Virus record (IMG/VR): IMGVR_UViG_3300025276_000120
Span: 1 to 31,889 of that record
Strand: one strand, 5' to 3'
Length of the DNA stretch: 31,889 bases
Source: a virus
Below are positions 25,389-31,641 of the stretch, piece by piece (positions within the stretch are counted from its first letter, which is position 1; every line of letters starts with the position of its first letter). The notes under the pieces were generated by a model, which was given only the letters and a program-made list of their open reading frames with translations, was not told the DNA's origin and searched no databases. Both the position numbers and the translations under genes were made by a program.

Positions 25389-25576
25389 TACGCACCCCCA
25401 AGATTGAGGGACATAATCAGAACCGTTGTGACTCCAACCCAAGCAACCAGAACGATCATTATGATCTCATCCCATTTAAGCTTGGACATCTTCGCTTGAT
25501 ACTTTTTTAGGGCTAAATATCTTACAGCCTCGTCAATTCCCTTCTGCTTAATGTAATCATCTTTGAGCTTATTCAT
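25388..25576 (-). CDS. small single-pass membrane protein
   Basis: 62 aa from the ATG at 25576, with CGGAGA upstream; an earlier in-frame start at 25633 is unsupported. A charged N-terminal half (LKDDYIKQKGIDEAVRYLAL) is followed by one transmembrane segment (IIMIVLVAWVGVTTVLIMSL). No family recognised. It is the first gene of the leftward three-gene operon. The membrane site suggests a host-envelope role such as exclusion or an accessory lysis function, but nothing specific is shown. Confidence 0.55.
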   Translation of the reverse strand: MNKLKDDYIKQKGIDEAVRYLALKKYQAKMSKLKWDEIIMIVLVAWVGVTTVLIMSLNLGGA

Positions 25577-25593
25577 GGTTATTTCTCCGTTAG

Positions 25594-25602
25594 TTATGCA
25601 CA
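25594..25602 (+). promoter_or_regulatory. single DnaA-box match
   Basis: TTATGCACA fits the TTATNCACA consensus exactly. No second perfect box is visible nearby, so chance occurrence is possible. Confidence 0.3.
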
Positions 25603-25685
25603 GACTTACCCCCTGCAGCTTGTGCCTGGTCAACTTTTATTGATGTCGCGGGTTAACTGGGCTAGAACTGAATACCCACAAGTTA

Positions 25686-25714
25686 ATAACAGAAACTGGC
25701 TAAAAAACGATCAA
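25686..25714 (-). promoter_or_regulatory. candidate promoter of leftward small operon
   Basis: Minus strand TTGATC (25714-25709), 17-base spacer, TGTTAT (25691-25686). It would give a leader of about 100 bases before the gene starting at 25576. A second -35-like TTGACC at 25633-25628 has no good partner. Confidence 0.35.
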
Positions 25715-25839
25715 GCCAACATGCCAAAACATAGGGGGGGAGATAAGTCACATTTTTAAAGAACAGCTTACGCCAGATGGGTAAGTGCATTAACTGTAGT
25801 TTATCGTAATGTGAAATGTCAACTATTAAAGGGGTAAAG

Positions 25840-25848
25840 TGTTAAAAT
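25840..25848 (+). promoter_or_regulatory. candidate extended -10 promoter of packaging operon
   Basis: TGTTAAAAT has the TG-N extension and a five-of-six -10 match; no good -35 lies upstream. The expected start near 25855 leaves about 70 bases before the ATG at 25927. Confidence 0.4.
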
Positions 25849-25926
25849 CGGATAGTATTTAAACTAAGCAAATCAATCAATTAACATAAAGAAACGCGCA
25901 ATAGTTTCTCACTGGAGAGGTAAACC

Positions 25927-26235
25927 ATGGGCAGGCCTAAAGGAAGTCTAAATAGAAACGGTAAGGAGCTATTAAGGGAGCGATTAGAGGCGCGCTTCAA
26001 CCATTCTGGAAAGGGTGGATGGTCACCAGTTGTGGATATGGCAGATCTAGCAGTCGAGCTTAGAGAGCAGGCCAAGCTGTCAGGCTCAGCCAGTGACATA
26101 GTAAAGGCTATTGATGGTATGGATAAAGTCGCCCGTTACCTTGTGCCACAGATGCGGAGCGTTGAACTAGCCACGACTAATGAACTCACTGTTTCAGTAC
26201 AGCGCAAAAAGTATGGGGAAACAAAACCCTCTTGA
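25927..26235 (+). CDS. putative terminase small subunit
   Basis: 102 aa. It opens with a basic GRPKGSLNRNGKELLRERLE, then a helical middle with WSPVVDMADLAVELREQAKL and a VARYLVPQMRSVE segment near residue 73. A similar layout (basic GRPKGS start, A-x-Y-x-x-P-x-x-x-x-V-E near the end) is found in small DNA-binding proteins encoded before large terminases. It is the first gene of the packaging operon, with GGAGAGG before the ATG. The role, recognising phage DNA for packaging, is inferred from position and these features; a different DNA-binding function is possible. Confidence 0.5.
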   Translation: MGRPKGSLNRNGKELLRERLEARFNHSGKGGWSPVVDMADLAVELREQAKLSGSASDIVKAIDGMDKVARYLVPQMRSVELATTNELTVSVQRKKYGETKPS

Positions 26236-26237
26236 TA

Positions 26238-26257
26238 CCTGCAGTCAGGATTTTTTT
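26238..26257 (+). terminator. weak terminator-like hairpin
   Basis: CCTG/CAGG with a 4-base loop followed by A and seven T, right after the gene ending at 26235. The stem is only four pairs, so it may at most attenuate transcription into the next genes. Confidence 0.25.
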
Positions 26258-26337
26258 AAATAATAAAAGGCTACCCCTACCCCGAAGCGTAGCTTATTAC
26301 ACTATATATGTCTGGCTCAAAAAAAAATTAGACTCAA

Positions 26338-26541
26338 ATGGGTAAAGTAACTAAGATAAGACCAGATGCACAAGATGCTTTAAAAGCTTCTATAGATCGT
26401 TCTAAAGAGTTTATTTTAATAAGTATAGGCGAGCATGGGGTAGAGGTGGGAAGTACGTTAGAAGAGGAAAGAGAGCTATTTTATATTGAGTTAGCAAAGC
26501 ATATGATATTAGATGATTGGTTAGGAAAATCAAATGATTAA
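26338..26541 (+). CDS. hypothetical small protein
   Basis: 67 aa, alpha/beta-like: a basic start (GKVTKIRPDAQDALKASID), a strand region FILISIGEHG and an acidic helix LEEERELFYIELAKHM. No family recognised. The ATG has no clear ribosome site (an A9 run and TTAGACTCAA lie upstream), which weakens the start. The gene end overlaps the next start. A position before the terminase would fit a packaging-region accessory. Confidence 0.5.
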   Translation: MGKVTKIRPDAQDALKASIDRSKEFILISIGEHGVEVGSTLEEERELFYIELAKHMILDDWLGKSND

Positions 26542-26716
26542 AATGGACACTGATGAAAGTATAACGGATGCTGAATTTGAATTGATAGAAGCATTTTGTT
26601 TAGCATTGGTTGATAAAGATATATATGCAATGAAAGAAGTAATGTATTTGGTGAATCAAAAATTAACTAGCGAATGTGTTTGTTTAGAAGAAACTTGTAT
26701 TTGTAAAAACTGGTAA
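26534..26716 (+). CDS. hypothetical small acidic protein
   Basis: 60 aa, acidic, with a Cys-rich end (C-V-C-x4-C-I-C over residues 48-57) that could bind metal. AGGAAAA lies seven bases before the ATG at 26534; an ATG at 26543 in the same frame is an alternative. The N-terminal part is helical (DAEFELIEAFCLALVDKD). No family recognised. It overlaps the previous gene by eight bases. Confidence 0.5.
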   Translation: MIKMDTDESITDAEFELIEAFCLALVDKDIYAMKEVMYLVNQKLTSECVCLEETCICKNW

Positions 26717-26722
26717 GGATCT

Positions 26723-26884
26723 ATGGCGCAAGATTTACTAAAAACTTTGGACAAAGAAACAAGAGATCGACATTTCCCTGAAAAGAATGGTGGGAAAGGA
26801 GATCATCCAAGAAAAGCAAACAAGCGTACCCGAGAAGCTTATGCTTCAAACTACGACAAAATTAAATGGAACCCATGCAAATAG
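26723..26884 (+). CDS. small conserved protein overlapping terminase start
   Basis: 53 aa, basic: MAQDLLKTLDKETRDRHF, then a Gly/Lys-rich centre, a KANKRTREAYASNYDKIKWN segment and the end PCK. AAGGAT precedes the ATG. It overlaps the large terminase gene by 19 bases. Short basic proteins with an N-Y-D-x-I-x-W-type end ahead of the terminase recur in my memory of podophage genomes; a role in packaging is possible but unproven. Confidence 0.6.
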   Translation: MAQDLLKTLDKETRDRHFPEKNGGKGDHPRKANKRTREAYASNYDKIKWNPCK

Positions 26885-28332
26885 AATACGAGCTAATGGC
26901 ACAAGGGCAAGTGCTACAAGACTTTACAGATTGCAGGGCGCGTAACTCATTTATAATGGGGCCGCTCGGTTCTGGCAAGACTGTTCAATGCATTTTAAAA
27001 CTTTTTGATTTGATGGTAGAGCAAGAGCCTGTTAAAGATAGACATAACAAAAATTACAACGTGCGGCTATCTAGAATTATCGCGGCAAGAAATACTTACT
27101 CTGAGCTTTTCTCCACAACAATTAAAGATTGGTTAGAAATACATGGAGAGTTAGGAGATTTTAAGCAAGGTAACAAAGAACCGCCAACACACTATATAAG
27201 GTTTAAGTTAGAAGATGGTACTTATGTACATTGTGACATTATATTTATTGCTTTTGACCGTCCTGAACACGTTAAAAAAGCAAGGGGTATTCAGACAACT
27301 TGGGTGTGGCTTAACGAAACAAAAGAACATGCAAAGGCTGTTTTGGATATGCTTGATTTGCGCCATGGTCGTTATCCATCCAACAAAGAGGGGGCTACCC
27401 CAACGCACCATGGAATCATTGGCGATAGTAACGCACCAGACGAAGATCATTGGTACTTTAAATTAGCAGAGATAGAGCGTCCGGACGGTTGGGCATTCCA
27501 TAGACAAGCAGGTGGTGTAATTCCAGACGGGGAATCTTGGAAAGTAAACGAAGATGCAGAAAATTTAAACAATTTGCCTTCAGATTATTACAAGCGTGGA
27601 CTGCAAGGTAAAACAAATGATTGGATCAAGGTTAATTTAGCTAATGAATATGGGTTTGTGTCAAATGGAAAGCCTGTACATCCTATGTACACTGATTCCG
27701 TTCATTGCCAACATATGGATTTCGTGCCTGATAAATCTACCCCTATCATTCTTGGCTTTGACTTTGGGCGTACCCCAGCTTGTGCATTTTTACAGCGAAC
27801 AAGTATTGGAAGGTGGATATGTTTTGATGAATTGGTCGAGTCCGACTCTGGAGCAGTAGACTTTGCGCCTAGTTTAAAAAGATATATTGAAGTACATTAC
27901 CCTAATTATAATTTTAGAGGATGGGGCGATCCCTCTGGAAGCAATAAAAACCAATCAAATTCGGAAACTCCTTTCCAAATACTTAGGGCGGCAGGTATAC
28001 CCTGTGTTCCAACCAATAGTAATGACCCGTTAAAGCGCAGAGCATCTTTAGAAACGCCTATGAAAGAGATGTGCATGGATGGAAAGCCTAGATTTATAGT
28101 GTTGCCAAGAGCATCTATGATTAGAAAAGGTTTGCAAGGAGGGTTTTGTTATAGAAGAATCCAAAAATCTGGCGAAAGGTACACTGACGAACCAGATAAA
28201 AACGAATATTCGCACCCAGTAGAAGCTTTAGAGTACGCATTGCAAGGCGAAGGAGAAGGAAGAAGCGCATTAAGTCGTATGGGAAACTTTGACAAGCCGC
28301 ATAACGCCAAGATTAATGTAAGTGTCTTCTAA
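26866..28332 (+). CDS. terminase large subunit
   Basis: 488 aa. The ATPase has Walker A GPLGSGKT at residues 32-39 and a Walker B-like region TTWVWLNETKEH around 145-155. The nuclease domain begins near ILGFDFGRTPACAF (about 295-308), whose Asp is a metal ligand, and includes GWGDPSGS (about 350). It drives DNA into the prohead and cuts at the end of packaging. The start is at 26866; ATG at 26875 is an alternative. The end overlaps the next gene by 11 bases. Confidence 0.92.
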   Translation: MEPMQIEYELMAQGQVLQDFTDCRARNSFIMGPLGSGKTVQCILKLFDLMVEQEPVKDRHNKNYNVRLSRIIAARNTYSELFSTTIKDWLEIHGELGDFKQGNKEPPTHYIRFKLEDGTYVHCDIIFIAFDRPEHVKKARGIQTTWVWLNETKEHAKAVLDMLDLRHGRYPSNKEGATPTHHGIIGDSNAPDEDHWYFKLAEIERPDGWAFHRQAGGVIPDGESWKVNEDAENLNNLPSDYYKRGLQGKTNDWIKVNLANEYGFVSNGKPVHPMYTDSVHCQHMDFVPDKSTPIILGFDFGRTPACAFLQRTSIGRWICFDELVESDSGAVDFAPSLKRYIEVHYPNYNFRGWGDPSGSNKNQSNSETPFQILRAAGIPCVPTNSNDPLKRRASLETPMKEMCMDGKPRFIVLPRASMIRKGLQGGFCYRRIQKSGERYTDEPDKNEYSHPVEALEYALQGEGEGRSALSRMGNFDKPHNAKINVSVF

Positions 28333-28660
28333 ATATTACGTTGTATTCAAAAATGACAGTCACCGATGGTGGTCTTTTGCGTTAAAAAAAGATTGCCGTC
28401 ATTGTTTTATTGTAAAAACTGATCCAAATTGCTTAATAATTTTTGGAAAAGACACCAATAAGTTTGATTTATTTACTGTATCTGACGAAAAGAGTATAAT
28501 CGGGGACATCTATGCAATGGTTTCTGTTGTTCCGAAAGAATATAAGCGATCTCTTTTTATGCTAAATACATGTGTGGGTCACGCCAAACAAATACTTGGA
28601 ATTAATAAACCATTTATTTTAACTCCGTATCAACTTCTAAAATATATAAGGACACTGTAA
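28322..28660 (+). CDS. conserved phage protein, possible papain-like fold
   Basis: 112 aa from a GTG at 28322 inside the terminase end; no ATG in frame near it and no good ribosome site, so it is probably coupled. Sequence features are WWSFALKKDCRHCFIV near residues 16-31 and TCVGHAKQILGI near 83-94, followed by FILTPYQLLKYI. The T-C-V-G-x-x-K-x-x-L-G-I then T-P-x-x-L pattern recalls the Cys-helix part of NlpC/P60 and related papain-like folds, with a His-bearing strand earlier. I recognise it as a family often placed between terminase and portal in podophages; enzymatic activity is a guess. Confidence 0.6.
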   Translation: MSSKYYVVFKNDSHRWWSFALKKDCRHCFIVKTDPNCLIIFGKDTNKFDLFTVSDEKSIIGDIYAMVSVVPKEYKRSLFMLNTCVGHAKQILGINKPFILTPYQLLKYIRTL

Positions 28661-28908
28661 TGGGGGGATCATCTAAACCACCTAAGCCTACGCAAGAACA
28701 ATTAGCCGCTGAAACAAGAGCGCAAAAAAGACTTGATGATGAAACTGAAAAAAACGAAAGGCGACTAAAAGCTTTGGCTAGAGGTAAAAGTGGTTCTCAA
28801 TCTTTGTTAGCGCAAGGAGGGGGTGGAGGAACTTCAGCCTCAAGAGCAAACGCTCCGGCAGGTATGCCAACGAATAACGGTTTTATGGGTTATAGGGGTG
28901 GAAGATGA
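28660..28908 (+). CDS. small Gly-rich protein upstream of portal
   Basis: 82 aa. Starts GGSSKPPKPTQEQLAAE, continues as a charged helix (RAQKRLDDETEKNERRLKAL) and ends in a Gly/Ser/Ala-rich tail (QGGGGGTSASRANAP to GYRGGR). Gly/Pro-rich short proteins in this slot are common in podophages; their role in the head is not known. The start overlaps the previous stop (TAATG) and its stop overlaps the portal start (ATGA), so expression is coupled. Confidence 0.6.
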   Translation: MGGSSKPPKPTQEQLAAETRAQKRLDDETEKNERRLKALARGKSGSQSLLAQGGGGGTSASRANAPAGMPTNNGFMGYRGGR

Positions 28909-30476
28909 AGATACCTAGACAACTAGGAACTTTACAAGACCTGCAAAACAGAGAACAGCAAGCATTTGACACTAACTCTTCTTGGCATAGTTTACTAGAT
29001 AGTGCGTATGAATATTTTTTGCCGAATAGAAACTTGTTTAACGGTTATGTTGCAGGCCAACAAAAAATGGATCGAATATTTGATTCGACTGCTATCGAGG
29101 CTATACAACAAGGCGCAAGTAAATTACAAGAAAACATTGCACCTATTTGGTCTAACTGGGCAACCTTTGAGCCAAGTGAATCAACAATTAGAGAAATAGA
29201 AAATGAAGACTATGGGGTTAGCATTGAAGACATTAGAGCTAATCTTCAAGAGCAGGCCGTTATTGTCTTTGATTATATTAATAGATCTAATTTTGCTACT
29301 CAGTTTTTTGAACATGCCCTTGATTTACTAATAGGAACTGGAACGCTTAGAATTGACGAAGACAATGATAACGATTACCCAATAATTTTTAATGCTATTC
29401 CGCAGAAAGGAATTGCTTTTGAAGAAGGCCCGTACGGAAATATTGAAACCCATTGGCGCAAGTTTGATGTCAAAGCAAGAAACCTTAAAAGAATGTGGAA
29501 GGGTTTTAAGCCGTCAAACACCGTTGCGAATTTAATTGAAAATCAACCAGAAGCTAATGTTTATTGTTGCGAAGGTGTAATCTTTATTCCGGAAGATAAA
29601 ACATACTTTGGCTGTGTATGGGTTACCGGTGAAGACAGACTAAGTTGGACGCAAGATTTTGGTGATTCGAGTCCTTGGGTTACAGGTAGATATTCTAAAG
29701 TATCAGGAGAAATTCGTGGTCGCGGCCCTGCTATTCAAGCATTGCCTGATGTTAAATCGTTAAATAAAGTAAAAGAATTTGTGTTGCAAAAAGCAGCAAT
29801 AGATCTTTCTGGAATGTACACAGCTACTGACGATGGTGTTACTAATCCATATAATATTACTATAAGTCCTGGAGTTGTTATTCCAGTTGGTTCTAACAAC
29901 ACTGCTAATCCGTCAATTCAAAGACTTGATACTGCTACAAATTTACGATTGGTTGAGTTTGAAGTGCAAGAATTACAACAAACTATTAAACGCACTTTGT
30001 TTAACGACATGCGAGATCCCACTGGCCCCGTAAGATCTGCAACAGAAATTGCAATTGACTCAAGAGAATTAGCAAAACGTATAGGGTCTGCTTTTGGTCG
30101 TTTGCAAACAGAAGTGCTAGTGCCAATATTGACTAGAGTTGTACACATACTTACTAGAAGAGGTTTGTTACAACCTATTAAATTAAATGGAAGAGAAATT
30201 GATATTAAATTTTTGTCACCATTAGCAAAAGCTCAAGATGGGGAAGACATTATTAATGTTCAACAAGCGGTTCAATTCGTGTTGCAAAATGCAGGCCCAG
30301 ATCAATCTAAACTAGCATTCAAATTAGAAGATTTTGGTACATGGGTAGCAGGTAAAACTGGTATGCCTGAAGAGTTAGTTCGTAGCCCAACAGAAAAGGC
30401 CGCCGCACTAGAAGCCGCCGCTAATGCGGCTATGCAAGGAATTGACCCAGTATCTCAGCCGACGCAACTACAATGA
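28905..30476 (+). CDS. portal / head-tail connector protein (T7 gp8-like)
   Basis: 523 aa, close to T7 gp8 (536 aa). Motifs: WHSLLDSAYEYFLPNRNLF near residues 26-44, DSTAIEAIQQGASKLQENI at about 61-79, and WVTGRYSKVSGEIRGRGPAI with LPDVKSLNKVKEF around 265-300, the conserved core of head-tail connectors. Twelve copies form the ring at the capsid vertex through which DNA is pumped and to which the tail attaches. Near the C-terminus is an Ala-rich helix (KAAALEAAANAAMQG), as is usual. It overlaps the next gene as ATGA. Confidence 0.92.
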   Translation: MKIPRQLGTLQDLQNREQQAFDTNSSWHSLLDSAYEYFLPNRNLFNGYVAGQQKMDRIFDSTAIEAIQQGASKLQENIAPIWSNWATFEPSESTIREIENEDYGVSIEDIRANLQEQAVIVFDYINRSNFATQFFEHALDLLIGTGTLRIDEDNDNDYPIIFNAIPQKGIAFEEGPYGNIETHWRKFDVKARNLKRMWKGFKPSNTVANLIENQPEANVYCCEGVIFIPEDKTYFGCVWVTGEDRLSWTQDFGDSSPWVTGRYSKVSGEIRGRGPAIQALPDVKSLNKVKEFVLQKAAIDLSGMYTATDDGVTNPYNITISPGVVIPVGSNNTANPSIQRLDTATNLRLVEFEVQELQQTIKRTLFNDMRDPTGPVRSATEIAIDSRELAKRIGSAFGRLQTEVLVPILTRVVHILTRRGLLQPIKLNGREIDIKFLSPLAKAQDGEDIINVQQAVQFVLQNAGPDQSKLAFKLEDFGTWVAGKTGMPEELVRSPTEKAAALEAAANAAMQGIDPVSQPTQLQ

Positions 30477-30754
30477 GTTGGAATAACATTGATAATACTC
30501 TTGATCCTGCACATGCAAAAATGCAGTCTGACAAACATAGAGAAAACCAAGCTAGTTTAGCTAAAGCCTATAGTAGAGCCTTTACATCTGATGATGGTCA
30601 GCGTATTCTTTCCGATCTAACTAAAAGATTTATCTATGAAAACGATACTTCTTTTGGATCAGGTAATGTTAATTATGAGTCTGCGTATCATAATGGAGAA
30701 GCAGGCGTAATTAAATTTATCATAAATCAAATGAAACAAGCGGAAATATTATAG
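30473..30754 (+). CDS. Bbp19-like virion protein
   Basis: 93 aa. The pattern KAYSRAFTSDDGQRILSDLT at residues 31-50 and the ending YHNGEAGVIKFIINQM matches small phage proteins named after Bbp19 of Bordetella phage BPP-1, encoded beside the portal gene. The exact function is not known; association with head or connector is likely from position. It overlaps the portal stop as ATGA and is followed by a short gap with the ribosome site for the scaffold gene. Confidence 0.7.
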   Translation: MSWNNIDNTLDPAHAKMQSDKHRENQASLAKAYSRAFTSDDGQRILSDLTKRFIYENDTSFGSGNVNYESAYHNGEAGVIKFIINQMKQAEIL

Positions 30755-30763
30755 GAATATATT

Positions 30764-31483
30764 ATGTCAGAAGAACTTCAACAGACCGATGCTGTAGAAC
30801 CAGTACGCGATACTCTGTTAGATAGTGCTGAACCAGTATTAGAGCAAGGGCAATATTATTTAAGCGAAGGAATTAAGGGTGTTGGTGAAAAGCCTGATTG
30901 GTTAAACGATAGATATAAAAGTGTATCAGACCAAGCTAAAGGGTACGCTGAATTAGAAAAGAAATTTGGTGGGTTTAAAGGATCTCCAAAAGATGGTTAT
31001 ACTCCTCCCGAAGGAATTGAATCATCCGATGCTTTATATCAAGAGCTAGAATCTTTTGCTACAAAAACTAATATGAGTGCTGATGCGTTTGGTGAAGCTT
31101 GGGAATTGTTATCAACTCAAAACGAAGTTCAAGAAGAATACGATCAAAAAGTAGAGATTAATAAGCTAGGCGAAAGAGCGCAAGAGCGTATAAAAAACGT
31201 CGAAGGTTATATGAAAAATAATTTAAGCCCTGAAGATTATGAAATTGCACAAGGGTTAGTTACTACTGCCGATGCAATTGAACTAATTGAAATGATGGTT
31301 AATGCAACTACTGAAGCAAAACTTCCAATTGATGGCGGTGTACATCCAGAAGGTTTAACGTGGGCAGACGTAGAAGTTGAGATGTTTAGGAAAGATGATA
31401 CGGGCCAATTGTTAAGAATTACAAGCCAAGCGCATGAACAAAAACTAAAAAAAATGATGGCTACGTTTGAGAATCGTGCCTAA
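30764..31483 (+). CDS. capsid assembly scaffolding protein
   Basis: 239 aa, acidic, helical and without Cys. KPDWLNDRYKSVSDQAKGYA (about residues 43-62) and FGGFKGSPKDGYTPPEG are typical of scaffolds in T7-like podophages, and the basic-helical end (EQKLKKMMATFENRA) would contact the capsid protein. It guides prohead assembly and then leaves. AGGAATATATT precedes the ATG. Placement directly before the capsid gene is standard. Codon use is of the common AT-rich type (TTA and AGA), in contrast to the next gene. Confidence 0.85.
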   Translation: MSEELQQTDAVEPVRDTLLDSAEPVLEQGQYYLSEGIKGVGEKPDWLNDRYKSVSDQAKGYAELEKKFGGFKGSPKDGYTPPEGIESSDALYQELESFATKTNMSADAFGEAWELLSTQNEVQEEYDQKVEINKLGERAQERIKNVEGYMKNNLSPEDYEIAQGLVTTADAIELIEMMVNATTEAKLPIDGGVHPEGLTWADVEVEMFRKDDTGQLLRITSQAHEQKLKKMMATFENRA

Positions 31484-31512
31484 TTGTAAAATCTTCTGTA
31501 AAAAGGTATAAT
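31484..31512 (+). promoter_or_regulatory. strong sigma70-like promoter of the capsid gene
   Basis: TTGTAA (31484-31489), exactly 17 bases, then a perfect TATAAT (31507-31512). The expected transcript starts near 31519. It begins immediately after the scaffold stop codon, giving the capsid gene its own transcript on top of operon read-through. This is the best promoter match in the window. Confidence 0.75.
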
Positions 31513-31518
31513 CCAAAT

Positions 31519-31641
31519 ACTGGATACCTATATCTATAGCCCAGTAAATTTAGGTTGATTGACTGACCATTTTTACTGGGTACTCAGTTCCAACCTTGAA
31601 AAAACTATTTTAATTTATTACTCTTTTTCGAGGAAATTCTT
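31519..31641 (+). promoter_or_regulatory. structured leader RNA of capsid gene, possible translational switch
   Basis: Three pairings can be drawn. A: 31540-31548 with 31572-31580, nine perfect pairs. B/C: 31552-31557 with 31591-31596, continued by 31561-31566 with 31584-31589, 12 pairs including one G-U. D: 31594-31603 with 31624-31633, ten pairs with one G-U, covering the GAGG of the ribosome site at 31630-31635. D shares bases 31594-31596 with B, and A uses the loop of C, so the structures compete. No T-run follows, so this is not a terminator. Found by eye, without energy calculation. Confidence 0.5.

Larger units (their letters stand above)
25577..25926. other. 350-base non-coding divergent region, possible origin
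   Basis: The longest stretch without a convincing gene. It separates the leftward small operon from the packaging operon. I see a DnaA-box match at 25594-25602, a candidate promoter on each strand, a G7 tract at 25734-25740, and a 6-bp hairpin (25890-25895 with 25904-25909) just before the ribosome site of the gene at 25927. A 38-codon frame at 25643-25759 has no ribosome site and is not called. Confidence 0.5.

Noticed and set aside
25643-25759. 38-codon plus-strand frame (MSRVNWARTEYPQVNNRNWL and on) in the divergent gap
   Set aside because: No ribosome site, and it lies over the candidate leftward promoter; kept only as a note.
31540-31596. Capsid leader hairpins as an intrinsic terminator after the scaffold gene
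   Set aside because: The sequence after the hairpins is A-rich, not T-rich, so termination is unlikely.
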